Shown here piece after piece: positions 43,932-53,172 of a DNA stretch of 64,000 nucleotides (position 1 is the first letter of the stretch; every line of letters starts with the position of its first letter). Both the position numbers and the translations under genes were made by a program. The notes under the pieces were generated by a model. It was not told where the DNA came from and did not search any database. It worked only from the letters and a program-made list of their open reading frames with translations. The stretch comes from UBA5336 sp039815055 (GTDB lineage: Bacteria; Pseudomonadota; Alphaproteobacteria; Caulobacterales; Hyphomonadaceae). Location of the stretch: contig JBCCAA010000007.1 in NCBI GenBank assembly GCA_039815055.1, forward strand, positions 1-64,000, given 5' to 3'.

Positions 43932-44530
43932 TGTGGATTCTCGAGGCAATATTGCGCTGCGCGCGCGGTGTTTTCATCTTTTGCGGGGCTGTCCATGGGT
44001 TGGAGGAAAAAATGCTCAAAGTCCAGCGCGGCGAAGCGTTCAGGCTGCGCCTCCGGCTCGATTTGGGGGTAAACCAACTTCAATTCGTGTCCCGAGCGCT
44101 GCACCAGCGGCGCATTCGCCTTTGGGCTAACACAGATCCAATCCAGCCCATCAGGCGCGACAAGCGTGCCATTGGTCTCGACGCCGGTCTCAAATCCGGC
44201 AGCCTGGAGGGCCCTGATCAGCGGCGGGTCGAGCTGCAAAAGCGGTTCACCGCCGGTACAAACAACATAACGCGTGCCCGGTTTATCTCCCCACAATGCC
44301 GTGAGATGAACCGCGAGCGCCTCCGGGCTATCGAACTGACCACCGTTTTCACCGTCGGTACCGACAAAATCTGTGTCGCAAAAGGCGCAAATGGCCTTCG
44401 CCCGGTCCACCTCTCGGCCAGACCACAGATTACAGCCGGCAAAGCGCAGAAACACCGCTGCACGGCCGGTCTGCGCCCCTTCGCCCTGTAAGGTGAGGTA
44501 GGCTTCTTTCACGGAATAGACGCGGCTCAT
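43886..44530 (-). CDS. queE: 7-carboxy-7-deazaguanine synthase (radical SAM)
   Basis: 214 aa. Converts CPH4 to CDG, the third step of queuosine synthesis. The [4Fe-4S] cysteines follow the alternative QueE spacing C33-x14-C48-x2-C51 ('AGCNLWSGRE' and 'ICAFCDTDF') rather than CxxxCxxC, as known in one QueE subfamily. 'CTGGEPLLQLD' binds SAM. Overlaps queC by 4 nt. Confidence 0.94.
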   Translation of the reverse strand: MSRVYSVKEAYLTLQGEGAQTGRAAVFLRFAGCNLWSGREVDRAKAICAFCDTDFVGTDGENGGQFDSPEALAVHLTALWGDKPGTRYVVCTGGEPLLQLDPPLIRALQAAGFETGVETNGTLVAPDGLDWICVSPKANAPLVQRSGHELKLVYPQIEPEAQPERFAALDFEHFFLQPMDSPAKDENTARAAQYCLENPQWRLSLQTHKLIGLA

Positions 44531-45237
44531 GCCAGGCCTTTTTTCCAGCGCGCCCAGCCGCGAGCACGCAGCTCACATGCCGGGCATTTGCCGCATCCAT
44601 AGCCCCAATCGTGGCGATGTTCGCGGTCGCCAAGATAGCAGGTGTGGGAGTCTTCGACGATCAAACGGGTCAACTCCTCGCCGCCCAATTTCTCACCCAA
44701 CGCCCACGTGGCGGCCTTGTCGCGCTCCATCAGGGGCGTTTTCAGCTTCAATGGATACTCCATACCAAGGAAAAGCGCGCGCATCTGGGCATCCAGCGTT
44801 TCGCGACGACAGTCTGGATAGCCGGAATAATCGGTCTCGCACATGCCGCCCACAAGCACCGGGATTGCCCGGCGATAAGCCAGTGCGCCAGCGAGGACGA
44901 TGAACATCAGGTTCCGCCCCGGCACAAAAGTCGAGGGCAGGCCCGCCGCGGTCATTTCAATCTCGGTCTCATGGGTCATCGCGGTCTCACCCACATCGCG
45001 AAGGCCGCCCGCCTCCAACACGTGGTCCGGGCCGAGCCGCCCGGCCCAATTGGCGAACCCATCCTTGATGTGGGTGCGAATACGCTGACGGCACTCCATC
45101 TCCACACCGTGGCGCTGGCCATAGTCGAAGCCGACCGTTTCCACATGGTCATAACGCGACAGGGCCCAGGCCAGGCAGACCGTGGAGTCCTGGCCGCCGG
45201 AAAACATCACAAGGGCGCGGGAGGGATCGTTGCTCAT
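44527..45237 (-). CDS. queC: 7-cyano-7-deazaguanine synthase
   Basis: 236 aa from ATG 45237; another ATG at 45246 is possible. Converts CDG and ammonia to preQ0 using ATP. 'VMFSGGQDSTVCLAWAL' is the PP-loop; zinc cysteines lie in 'YGCGKCPACELRARGW'. First gene of queC-queE-queD; with a GTP cyclohydrolase elsewhere these give preQ0 for queuosine in tRNA or for deazaguanine DNA modification. The 60 bp upstream contains no preQ1 riboswitch that I can see. Confidence 0.95.
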   Translation of the reverse strand: MSNDPSRALVMFSGGQDSTVCLAWALSRYDHVETVGFDYGQRHGVEMECRQRIRTHIKDGFANWAGRLGPDHVLEAGGLRDVGETAMTHETEIEMTAAGLPSTFVPGRNLMFIVLAGALAYRRAIPVLVGGMCETDYSGYPDCRRETLDAQMRALFLGMEYPLKLKTPLMERDKAATWALGEKLGGEELTRLIVEDSHTCYLGDREHRHDWGYGCGKCPACELRARGWARWKKGLA

Positions 45238-45297
45238 GGCGATCATTTACCGGAATTTTCGCATCTGCGGAAGTTTTACCGGCGCGCCGGCAGACTG

Positions 45298-47418
45298 TCA
45301 GTCCGAAAACTTGTCCAGAAGCCAGGTATACTGTTTGGCCAGGGCATCACGCTGGTCACGGCTATAGTACCCGCAGGAATGGCCCGCCTCTGCATCGGCG
45401 TGGAAAATGATGTCGTTGCCAAGATCGCGCCGGGCCATCACGGCGGCAAGACGCGCGCTCATCCAATGCGGCACCCGTGAGTCCTGAAAACCCACACACA
45501 GGAAAATATCCGGCAACGCGGCAGCGTCTCGCGACAGCTCAACTGAATCCGAGGCGCGCATCAATTGCGCATGGTCCGGCTTTCTCGGATCTCCGAACTC
45601 ATCAATCTGGGTGGATCCGTTCGGCCCTTCCAGGCCTTTCAAAGGGTTTACGACCCCAAACTCGACAATCGCCGCGCCGATGAGGTCCGGGCGCTCAATG
45701 GCTGCAGGTCCGGCCACCAATCCGCCCGCGCTGGCGCCGATCACCGCGATCTTTCGAGGCTCTGACAGGCCAAGCTCCACCAGTCGTTCAGCGCAGGCGA
45801 TCAGATCGCGTGTGCCAGCGGTCTTGTCTGGTCCAATCGCGGCCAGATGCCATTGCGGCCCGAAATACCCCGATCCGCGCACATGGCATTCCGCCTGGAG
45901 GCCTCCGAGGTCTGTCCAGGCGAGCGCCGATGGGTTCCAGCCATTCATCGTGGTTTCGCCATAACTGCCATAGGCGTGAATGAGGGTGGGATAAGGCCCC
46001 TCGCCGCCTTCCGGCGCGATAATCGACATAGGAACATCGCGTCCGCCATCACTGGCGGCGAAGACCACATCCAGTCGCGCGCGCCCTACGCCGCTATCGG
46101 GCTGTTTCATCGACAGGTTCGTGAGATCGGCCAGCGCGGCCTGGCCATCTGGCTCCAGCCGCATCAGGCGCCATGGACGGTCGGTTGATGACATGTCAAA
46201 GGTGACCGTGCCGGGCTCACCATAGACTGGCGCGAAACTGCCAAAATCGATCTCACCTTCGAACGGTGTCTCGATGAGTTCCATCTGAGAGCCATCTTCA
46301 CGAAGGCGAAACAGGACATGGTCGGCGCCATCACGGGCAAACACATAGGCAACCGGCCCGTGGGCGCTGGCATACAAGTAGCTCAAAGACCCTGTCCCAG
46401 TGGCCAGGCGCGTGACACCATTTCCGGTCAATGAAGCGAGATACACACCGCTCTCACCGCCGGGTTCATCGGTGATCAGAATGGCCTGGCCGTCCCAGAC
46501 TTCCACATCGCGAAGACTTCTGCTGGCCGCAAGTTCGGTCCAGTCCGGCGCACCTGAAAGTACGTCCTCGATGGAGGCCACATAGGAGTCGACGTAATTA
46601 CCGCGCCATAGATACCCCAAGACGTAGTCTTCGCCTGCCGCCGTCCAGAGGCCAAACCAGTCGCCGAATTCCACTTCAACCCCGTTTGAACCCTCGGCAA
46701 AGACTGCAGCGCCTTCTTTGCCAGCGCGCACGTCGTAAAGCGTCCACTGCGCACCGACGCTGGGGTCACCGGCGACCAGGTCCGTCGTCTCAGCCTTGCG
46801 GAACGCGCCCTTGCGACCATCAAGCCAGACAAATCCGCTATCGCCCCCCACCACGACCGGTCCGGCCTGGTGGTCCAGGATTTCGCGGGTTTTGATGTCC
46901 ACGAACCAGACATCTGCGATCTCCGCGCCGCCTTCGCCAACACCAACTGCGATGGTCTTGCCAGACGGGGACAGGGAATAGCCGGAAATGTTCGCAGAGG
47001 CCGCCTCCGAGATGGAATAGGGGTCAAATAGCGGCTCAAACTGATTGCTCTGCAGGTAGAGCGCCCCACCCATGGCCAGCAGAGCATCGCCCTGCAGCAG
47101 CGTGGCATAGGCGAAATCCTGCCCGTACTGGTCATAGACGTTCAGTGCGGACACCGCCTCGCGGAAGCGATCGCTCTTGCGCAAAGCCGAATCCTGGCGC
47201 GCCGTGATGTCGAGCAACTGCTTGTTGAGCGTTTTGCGATGCTCGGGTTCGATCATCCAGCGGTCAGGGTCGCTGGGGTCCACGGCTGCGTCCGGGGCAA
47301 CAAAATTTACCTTGGGAAGCGACGAATAACCAATATCCTGCGCGATCGCGCCTGGAATACCGCACACCGGCAGCCCCAAACACAGCGCTGCAGGCAAAAA
47401 GAATGACCGAATGTTCAT
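45298..47418 (-). CDS. Prolyl oligopeptidase family serine peptidase (S9)
   Basis: 707 aa from ATG 47418, which starts a signal peptide (cleavage near 'PGAIAQD'); the longer frame to 47523 overlaps recF and lacks a signal. N-terminal beta-propeller (about 60-420) then alpha/beta hydrolase: nucleophile serine in 'IGASAGGLVAG', Asp in 'CVGFQDSRVPHWM', His in 'DAEAGHSCGYY'. Cleaves after proline in small peptides, in the periplasm. 'HVRGSGYFGPQWH' places it in S9A. The same fold includes lasso peptide isopeptidases, but no precursor or receptor gene is nearby. Sits at the end of the recF direction, 32 bp after it. Confidence 0.9.
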   Translation of the reverse strand: MNIRSFFLPAALCLGLPVCGIPGAIAQDIGYSSLPKVNFVAPDAAVDPSDPDRWMIEPEHRKTLNKQLLDITARQDSALRKSDRFREAVSALNVYDQYGQDFAYATLLQGDALLAMGGALYLQSNQFEPLFDPYSISEAASANISGYSLSPSGKTIAVGVGEGGAEIADVWFVDIKTREILDHQAGPVVVGGDSGFVWLDGRKGAFRKAETTDLVAGDPSVGAQWTLYDVRAGKEGAAVFAEGSNGVEVEFGDWFGLWTAAGEDYVLGYLWRGNYVDSYVASIEDVLSGAPDWTELAASRSLRDVEVWDGQAILITDEPGGESGVYLASLTGNGVTRLATGTGSLSYLYASAHGPVAYVFARDGADHVLFRLREDGSQMELIETPFEGEIDFGSFAPVYGEPGTVTFDMSSTDRPWRLMRLEPDGQAALADLTNLSMKQPDSGVGRARLDVVFAASDGGRDVPMSIIAPEGGEGPYPTLIHAYGSYGETTMNGWNPSALAWTDLGGLQAECHVRGSGYFGPQWHLAAIGPDKTAGTRDLIACAERLVELGLSEPRKIAVIGASAGGLVAGPAAIERPDLIGAAIVEFGVVNPLKGLEGPNGSTQIDEFGDPRKPDHAQLMRASDSVELSRDAAALPDIFLCVGFQDSRVPHWMSARLAAVMARRDLGNDIIFHADAEAGHSCGYYSRDQRDALAKQYTWLLDKFSD

Positions 47419-47449
47419 AGCGGTTTTGTGCAAGCACGACGGCGGTGCG

Positions 47450-48568
47450 TCAATCGCTTGAGGCAGGGGTGACTGCGCCGTCGCTGACGTCAAACCGCTC
47501 GGCGCGCTCGCCAAAAGCGTCAAACAGGAATGCTTCTGTGCCCGTCAGCCAGGCTTGGCCTTGCAGTTCGCTCAATTCATCAAACAAGGCCGCCCGGCGA
47601 TCGGCGTCCAAATGGGCGGCGGCTTCATCGAGCAAAAGAAACGGCGCCGGCCCTGTTCCGCCTGCATCCAGGGCATGGGCTGAGGCGAGGATGAGCCCGA
47701 TCAATAAGGCCTTTTGCTGGCCGGTCGAGGCATCGCGCGCCGGCATGGCGGTCGGGCGATGCATAACAGCCAGATCAGACCGGTGCGGGCCTTTCAACGT
47801 GCGGCCCGCCTTGCGATCGGCATGGCGCATGGACGACCACAAATCTCTCAGATGCGCTTCAATTTCAGCCGGGCCGGCACCTTCCAGCGCCATGGCCTCC
47901 GCGTCCCCATTCAGGGCAAGATCGGCCTTGGGAAACGCACCCTCTGGCCGGTTGTCAACCGCCGCCTGCAATCGTGACAGAACAAGCGCGCGCCCCATTG
48001 CTAACTCCGCCCCGGCTTCCGCCAACCTCGCCTCCAGCGCATCGGCCCAGGCTGGGTCCACATAGGCGCGCTCCAGCAGGGCATTGCGCTCGCGCATGGC
48101 TTTTTCATAGCGCGCTGCAGCAGAGCCATGGGCCGGCATATGCGCCATCACCTGACGATCATAAAACCGGCGCCGGTCGCCTGCCCCACCGCGAAACACG
48201 CCGTCCATGGCCGGGGTCAGCCAGACGATCCGGACAAGCTCGGCCAGATCACCTGGTGATGCGTTTTCGCCATCAATGCGAACCACTCGTTTGGCAGTGT
48301 TGCCAGAAGTATCCAGCCCCACACCAATCCGGCGGTCATCGATTTCGCCCGACAGGGTCCATCCCGCAGGCGCGCCCGTGCGCGTGAGGTCAGACAAGGG
48401 TGCAGAGCGCAGGCCACGGCCCGGCCCAAGCTGACTGACGGCTTCCAGAAGATTGGTCTTTCCCGACCCGTTTGAGCCATACAAACATACGTGGCGGCCG
48501 CTGAGGTGAAGATTCAGGGCCACATAGTTGCGAAAATCGGTCAGGCGCAGGCGAGTTAACGCACCCAT
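47450..48568 (-). CDS. recF: DNA replication and repair protein RecF
   Basis: 372 aa SMC-like ATPase that loads RecA at single-strand gaps. Walker A 'GSNGSGKTN' (31-39), N-terminal 'LRLTDFRNY', ABC-type signature and 'LLLDEAAAHLDADRRAALFDELSEL' (Walker B and D-loop) with 'QAWLTGTEAF' are all present. In most bacteria recF follows dnaN directly; here a plus-strand gene lies between them, so recF must have its own promoter, probably in the 58 bp shared with the divergent DUF262 gene. Confidence 0.95.
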   Translation of the reverse strand: MGALTRLRLTDFRNYVALNLHLSGRHVCLYGSNGSGKTNLLEAVSQLGPGRGLRSAPLSDLTRTGAPAGWTLSGEIDDRRIGVGLDTSGNTAKRVVRIDGENASPGDLAELVRIVWLTPAMDGVFRGGAGDRRRFYDRQVMAHMPAHGSAAARYEKAMRERNALLERAYVDPAWADALEARLAEAGAELAMGRALVLSRLQAAVDNRPEGAFPKADLALNGDAEAMALEGAGPAEIEAHLRDLWSSMRHADRKAGRTLKGPHRSDLAVMHRPTAMPARDASTGQQKALLIGLILASAHALDAGGTGPAPFLLLDEAAAHLDADRRAALFDELSELQGQAWLTGTEAFLFDAFGERAERFDVSDGAVTPASSD

Positions 48569-48626
48569 TCAGTCGACACGGTCCTTTGTCTTTGCTTGCC
48601 TTAGGCCAGTAGAGGACTGTTGCCCC

Positions 48627-50414
48627 ATGCCTATTGATCAGTTTCAGGCGATTCCCGAGAAACTTGAGTTCGTCTTTTCAAACAGTTGGATGTCTCCGGC
48701 AGATGTTCAACGCGATTTCCAATGGAGCGAGATCCAAGTTGGGGATTTGCTGGCCGATCTGATCGCCCATTATCACAGGATCAACGCGCCGCGCCAGAAT
48801 GACCCCGCCGCCGATATGGGTGACGACTACTTCATGGGCGTCCTGATTGTCCACGGCGAGGCCCAGCGCTTCAGGGTGTTTGACGGGCTGCAACGGCTGA
48901 CCACACTGACCATCCTGATCTGCATTCTGCGCGATCTCATCAAGGATGATCTGCTGTCTGCGCGGCTGAACGCCTGCGTGGTTGACCGAAAGGGCGCACC
49001 GCGTCTCGCCCTTTCGGGCCAGCCCTATCTTCAAACCCAGATCCAACCGCCGGGACGCGCCCTGAATCTGGCGCCCGGTGTGGCGACCGGACAGCGCGCC
49101 AGCCTCCGCGCCGCCCAGAAACTGTTGCGCGACGGCCTGTCAGGATACAAGCAACCCTTCCTTGAGGGGCTGGCCAGTGTCGTGCTTGACCATGTGGTGC
49201 TGCTTCAGCTTCGCGTGCAGTCGGAAGCGGTCGCCAATATCATTTTCAAGACGCTGAACATGCGCGGGCTAAAGCTGGAAGAAGCCGATCTCATCAAATC
49301 TCGCCTCGCAGAGTTTGCCAGTACGGACGCGGAAGCAGCAGACCTGCTCGCCCGGTGGCAGACCATCCGACAGGCGCTCAATTCAAAGAGCCAGTTGCGC
49401 ACCGATGGCGAACCGGAAGACTCCGCCCATTTCGACCGATATCGCGGCTTCCAGGGCTTTGTCCTGGCGCTGGAAATGATGGAACGCATGGACCCGCCCT
49501 GGCGCCAACGCAGACCATCTCCCGCTTCCCGCGTAGATGCCTATGTCGACTGGCTGAAGGAGCGCTACACCAACGCATCGGGCTTGACCGGCTATTTCGC
49601 CTTCCTAAAACGCTGCGCCGACAATTGGAACCTTCTCAACCAGCCGGGCCTTGGCGGTATCACTTCTCCATTTCATCCCTTATTGCCCATCCGAGCCGTG
49701 CGGTGGACGGAATGGAAGCCGCTGGTCCTTCGGATCATGGGTCTTTCCGTCACCATGAAAACCGCCGGGCCCGCCTGGCGCGATGGCCTGTTCGACCAGA
49801 TCCACCGCGCAGCGATTGCCATGCAGTTAGCGGATTTCAACGCCGACAAACGTGCGCTGGTGTTCGCGAAAGCCTTGCGGGAGTTGCGCGATGTTGATGC
49901 ACCGCCGACAAAACTCCACGCACTCGATATGCATCCGGCAGATGTAAAACGCATACACGACACCCTGACCGCGCCATTCACCGACCATACGATCCGCCGT
50001 TCGCTGGTGCTATGGACCGAATACATCATGGCTGGGGATGAGCGGCGCTACATGCACCGCGTCTCAGTCGAACATGTGCTTCCGGTGTCGACGACCCCGC
50101 CACAGGACTGGTTGGACGCCTTTCCAGATTGGCAACAACGCCGCGCCTTGGTGCATCTGCTCGGCAATCTGGCCATTATCCCCCAGGACCTTAACCCCGA
50201 GTTGGGCGATGCCGGGTTCACGGAGAAGCTGGCCCATATCAGCGCCCATTCCGGCGATCTGAGTGGGTTTCAGCTGTTAAGCTGGGTACGTGGGCAAGAA
50301 GAATGGACGCCAGCTGAGATCGAGGCACGCACGAAAGCACTCGCCACCAGAATTTGGGATGAACTCGCCATCTCACCGCAAGGCTATGACACCTATTCTG
50401 AAGACCGGGATTAG
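48627..50414 (+). CDS. DUF262-DUF1524 (GmrSD/SspE-like) putative restriction nuclease
   Basis: 595 aa from ATG 48627, with AGAGGA 10 nt upstream; a longer frame from 48528 runs into the recF start. N-terminal DUF262: 'DVQRDFQWSEIQVGDLLADL' (27-45) and the DGQQR-type motif as D86-G-L-Q-R90 in 'FRVFDGLQRLTTL'. C-terminal DUF1524/HNH-like region: 'SVEHVLPV' with E482-H483, 'HLLGNLAII' (512-514 LGN), 'LNPELGDAGFTEKL' (N523, K534). This architecture is that of type IV restriction enzymes against modified DNA (GmrSD, BrxU) and of SspE. Convergent with dnaN (4-nt stop overlap) and divergent from recF. A defence role is inferred from the family; the glutamine-to-leucine change in DGQQR may affect nucleotide binding. 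Confidence 0.85.
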   Translation: MPIDQFQAIPEKLEFVFSNSWMSPADVQRDFQWSEIQVGDLLADLIAHYHRINAPRQNDPAADMGDDYFMGVLIVHGEAQRFRVFDGLQRLTTLTILICILRDLIKDDLLSARLNACVVDRKGAPRLALSGQPYLQTQIQPPGRALNLAPGVATGQRASLRAAQKLLRDGLSGYKQPFLEGLASVVLDHVVLLQLRVQSEAVANIIFKTLNMRGLKLEEADLIKSRLAEFASTDAEAADLLARWQTIRQALNSKSQLRTDGEPEDSAHFDRYRGFQGFVLALEMMERMDPPWRQRRPSPASRVDAYVDWLKERYTNASGLTGYFAFLKRCADNWNLLNQPGLGGITSPFHPLLPIRAVRWTEWKPLVLRIMGLSVTMKTAGPAWRDGLFDQIHRAAIAMQLADFNADKRALVFAKALRELRDVDAPPTKLHALDMHPADVKRIHDTLTAPFTDHTIRRSLVLWTEYIMAGDERRYMHRVSVEHVLPVSTTPPQDWLDAFPDWQQRRALVHLLGNLAIIPQDLNPELGDAGFTEKLAHISAHSGDLSGFQLLSWVRGQEEWTPAEIEARTKALATRIWDELAISPQGYDTYSEDRD

Positions 50415-51532
50415 ACCCGCAGCGGCATCAGCACGTATTTCGCGTTCGGGTCACCGGGGTCAAGCACGAGAGCCGGGCTGGCCGGATCGTTGAACATGAA
50501 CTCGGCCTCATCGGCCTCAATCTGGGCGGCAATGTCCAGCAGGTAGCGGGCGTTGAACCCGATCTCCATAGCGCCGGAACTGTATTCCGCTTCCAGCTCT
50601 TCATGGCCCTGGCCGGTTTCCGCGTGGTTGACCGCCAATGTCAGCTTATCGTCATCCAGCGACATTTTTACCGACCGAGAACGCTCCGCCGAGACGGTTG
50701 CAACGCGGTCCACCGCCGCCTCAAACGCCTTATTGGGAATGGTCAGTTTCTTGTCATTACCTTGAGGAATAACCCGGGCATAGTCCGGAAAGGAGCCATC
50801 GATCAGCTTGGCCGTGAGGACCGCTTTGCCGGCGCGAAAAACAATCTTGTTATCCGACACACCCAGTTGCACCGGGTCACTGGCCGCGTCGATCAGGCGC
50901 CGCGCTTCTGTCACGGCCTTACGCGGCACAATCACGCCTTCCAGGCCATCGCCGCCTTTGGGAACAGGAATTTCAGCCAGCGCAAGACGGTGACCATCCG
51001 TCGCCACCGTGCGTAAAACGCGTCCGCCCTCTGCTCCATCGGCGGCGTGGAGGTAGACCCCGTTCAGATAGTACCGGGTCTCTTCAGTGGAGATCGCGAA
51101 TTTGGTCTTGTCGATCAGGCGTCGCAGATCTTCGGGCGCAATGTTGAACTGAACGGCGCTGTCATCGCTGCCCATCGTCTGAAAATCTGAGGCCGGTAGC
51201 GTTGGCAGCGCAAACTGGGCGCGCCCGGAGCGGATGGACAGGCGCTGGTTTTCCGGGTCGAGTTCGAGCATCACGTCGGCGCCGTTCGGTAGCTTACGCA
51301 CCACATCGAACAAGGTGCCAGCAGGCGCAGTGATCGCGCCGGGTCGCTCAATATTTGCCGGGGCACTGTCTACGGCCTCGATATCCAGATCAGTGGCCGT
51401 CAACATGAGCTGGCCATCCTCAGCCGACATCAGAACATTAGATAGAATGGGAATGGTGTTGCGGCGCTCAACCACATTCTGGACATGGGACAGGGCGTCG
51501 AACAGGTCACCGCGTTCAATGGTCAGTTTCAT
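50411..51532 (-). CDS. dnaN: DNA polymerase III beta sliding clamp
   Basis: 373 aa from ATG 51532. Ring-shaped processivity clamp for the replicase. Three clamp-fold repeats; 'MKLTIERGDLFDALSHVQNVVERRNTIPILSNVL' start and the C-terminal 'YVLMPLRV' hydrophobic pocket end are characteristic. Upstream is a 182-bp gap to dnaA. The stop overlaps the convergent DUF262 gene by 4 bp, so transcription from either gene runs into the other. Confidence 0.97.
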   Translation of the reverse strand: MKLTIERGDLFDALSHVQNVVERRNTIPILSNVLMSAEDGQLMLTATDLDIEAVDSAPANIERPGAITAPAGTLFDVVRKLPNGADVMLELDPENQRLSIRSGRAQFALPTLPASDFQTMGSDDSAVQFNIAPEDLRRLIDKTKFAISTEETRYYLNGVYLHAADGAEGGRVLRTVATDGHRLALAEIPVPKGGDGLEGVIVPRKAVTEARRLIDAASDPVQLGVSDNKIVFRAGKAVLTAKLIDGSFPDYARVIPQGNDKKLTIPNKAFEAAVDRVATVSAERSRSVKMSLDDDKLTLAVNHAETGQGHEELEAEYSSGAMEIGFNARYLLDIAAQIEADEAEFMFNDPASPALVLDPGDPNAKYVLMPLRV

Positions 51533-51714
51533 GGGTCGTTTCACGCCTCACTTCAGGACAGGTCTTGCCGGATCGCCTGCGCGCCATACCGGCTGCCATT
51601 ATATGTACGCCGCGTGCGGCAGATAGAACGGCCCGCCCCGACAGATTCGGAGCGGGCCACTACACTTCGTCAATTCGTGGAAAAAGCAAGCCTCAATGCG
51701 GGCCTTCCCACAGC

Positions 51715-53172
51715 CTATTCATCCTGCAGCTGGTGAATGCGCTGGCGCAGCTGTTCCAGATGCAGTGCCGTTTCGGGGCGCTCCACCAGATACTTGTTGG
51801 TGCGCTGGATCGCGTAAATCACGCTGGTATGGTCGCGTTTGCCAAACTGGCTGGCAATCACGGGGTAGGATTTGTCGGTCATCTCGCGGCAAAGATACAT
51901 GGACAGGTGACGCGGATAGACCAGTGTCTGGTACTTTCGCGGTCCTTCCAACTCTGCCTTGGTAACCCCAAACACGTCGGCTGCGGCCCGCTTGATCAGA
52001 TTGATCGTCGGTGCCCGGCGGGCTCCGGCCTGGCGGTCGAGCACGCGCATGAGGATATCGACACTGGGCTTCTGCTTGCCGAGATTTGTCTCGGTGTAGA
52101 GGCTCAGCACCGCACCGCACAGCTCGCGGCCCGGCCCGTGTACCCGCTGGCAAATCAGTTCAACCATCACTTCGCTAACCACGAAATTGGGCTGTTTCTC
52201 CGCCAGCGTGGCTGCTTTCTGGCGCACGATTGACTTGCGCATCTCCAGATCCGGCAGCTCGACTTCAACCGATGCTGCACCCTGAAGATGGCTGCGCAGT
52301 CGAGCCGAAAAGCCCTGCAGCTCCGCCGGGCCGGCATCTGCCGTCATGATCACCAGAGCGCCGGCTGCCAAGGCTGTGCGCAGGTTGTCACAGAACTCCT
52401 GGTCGGTGCCGGGATTGTCGGCAATCACCTGGAGGTCATCGACCAGAATGACGTCGGCGCTGGCCATACGTGCCTTCAGCTCGCGCGTGTCACGGGACAT
52501 GGCGCCTGACACATAATCTGCGCGGAAGGCTTGCGCGGTGGTGTAGAGCACTTCCCGATTATCACCGATGGCCAGAATGGCGTTCTGAATGGCCGACAGG
52601 ATATGGGTCTTGCCAAGGCCCTGCAGGCCGTAAAGCAGGATCAGCCGCGACGGGACATCGGTCTCGTCAACGATTGCACGGGCAAGACTGGCCGCAGCCG
52701 CGTTAGAAGCCCCTTCGATCAGGGTTGCAAAGGTCTGACCTGCTCGCTCCCCGCCAATTGAGCTGTCACGGTCGTCTGCGCCGACGGCCGCCTCAATCGC
52801 GCGTTCGGCGGCGATACCTGCCCATGGATCGCCATCGAGCAGACCCTCAAACTCGTCGCGGTGCCGATCCCAGCTGATCAGTCGAACCGGGCGTTTCTTC
52901 GGGTCGTGCTTTTTCCAGATCCGCTGGATCGTACGCTTGTGGTCGTCACCCACGCGGGCAAAGGTTAGGGGCGAGCGCGCCGCCAGAACAATATCACCCT
53001 TCCACTCCGCGATGAATCGCAGCTCAATAATGTAACGTTCATAGTCCCATGGAGAGATGACCTTCTTCAGCTCATCCAGGGTTTGTTGCCAAATCAGAGG
53101 CGCACCAGTGTGCACCACGGCAGCGCGGCCGTGAGAGGTCGTTTTTGAGTCATAGTTTTCAGACGTTCCCAT
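51715..53172 (-). CDS. dnaA: Chromosomal replication initiator DnaA
   Basis: 485 aa from ATG 53172, chosen because AGGGGG lies 8 nt upstream; ATGs at 53199 and 53226 extend the frame. Domain I (about 25-95), short domain II, AAA+ domain with Walker A 'GLQGLGKTH', Walker B 'ILVDDLQVIAD' and arginine finger region, domain IV with the DnaA signature as 'FGKRDHTSVIYA'. It opens the origin and loads DnaB. Several motif positions differ from the usual (GGVGLGKTH, DDIQFIA, FGGRDHTTVLHA), but catalytic residues are kept. Neighbours rpsT and enoyl-CoA hydratase match the Caulobacter order. Confidence 0.95.
   Translation of the reverse strand: MGTSENYDSKTTSHGRAAVVHTGAPLIWQQTLDELKKVISPWDYERYIIELRFIAEWKGDIVLAARSPLTFARVGDDHKRTIQRIWKKHDPKKRPVRLISWDRHRDEFEGLLDGDPWAGIAAERAIEAAVGADDRDSSIGGERAGQTFATLIEGASNAAAASLARAIVDETDVPSRLILLYGLQGLGKTHILSAIQNAILAIGDNREVLYTTAQAFRADYVSGAMSRDTRELKARMASADVILVDDLQVIADNPGTDQEFCDNLRTALAAGALVIMTADAGPAELQGFSARLRSHLQGAASVEVELPDLEMRKSIVRQKAATLAEKQPNFVVSEVMVELICQRVHGPGRELCGAVLSLYTETNLGKQKPSVDILMRVLDRQAGARRAPTINLIKRAAADVFGVTKAELEGPRKYQTLVYPRHLSMYLCREMTDKSYPVIASQFGKRDHTSVIYAIQRTNKYLVERPETALHLEQLRQRIHQLQDE

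Noticed and set aside
45238..45297. preQ1 riboswitch before queC
   Set aside because: Only about 50 bp are available and no pseudoknot-like hairpin with an A-rich tail is visible.
45298..47418. Lasso-peptide isopeptidase
   Set aside because: Same S9 fold, but no lasso precursor, B/C proteins or receptor lie nearby; the sequence fits ordinary S9A prolyl oligopeptidase.
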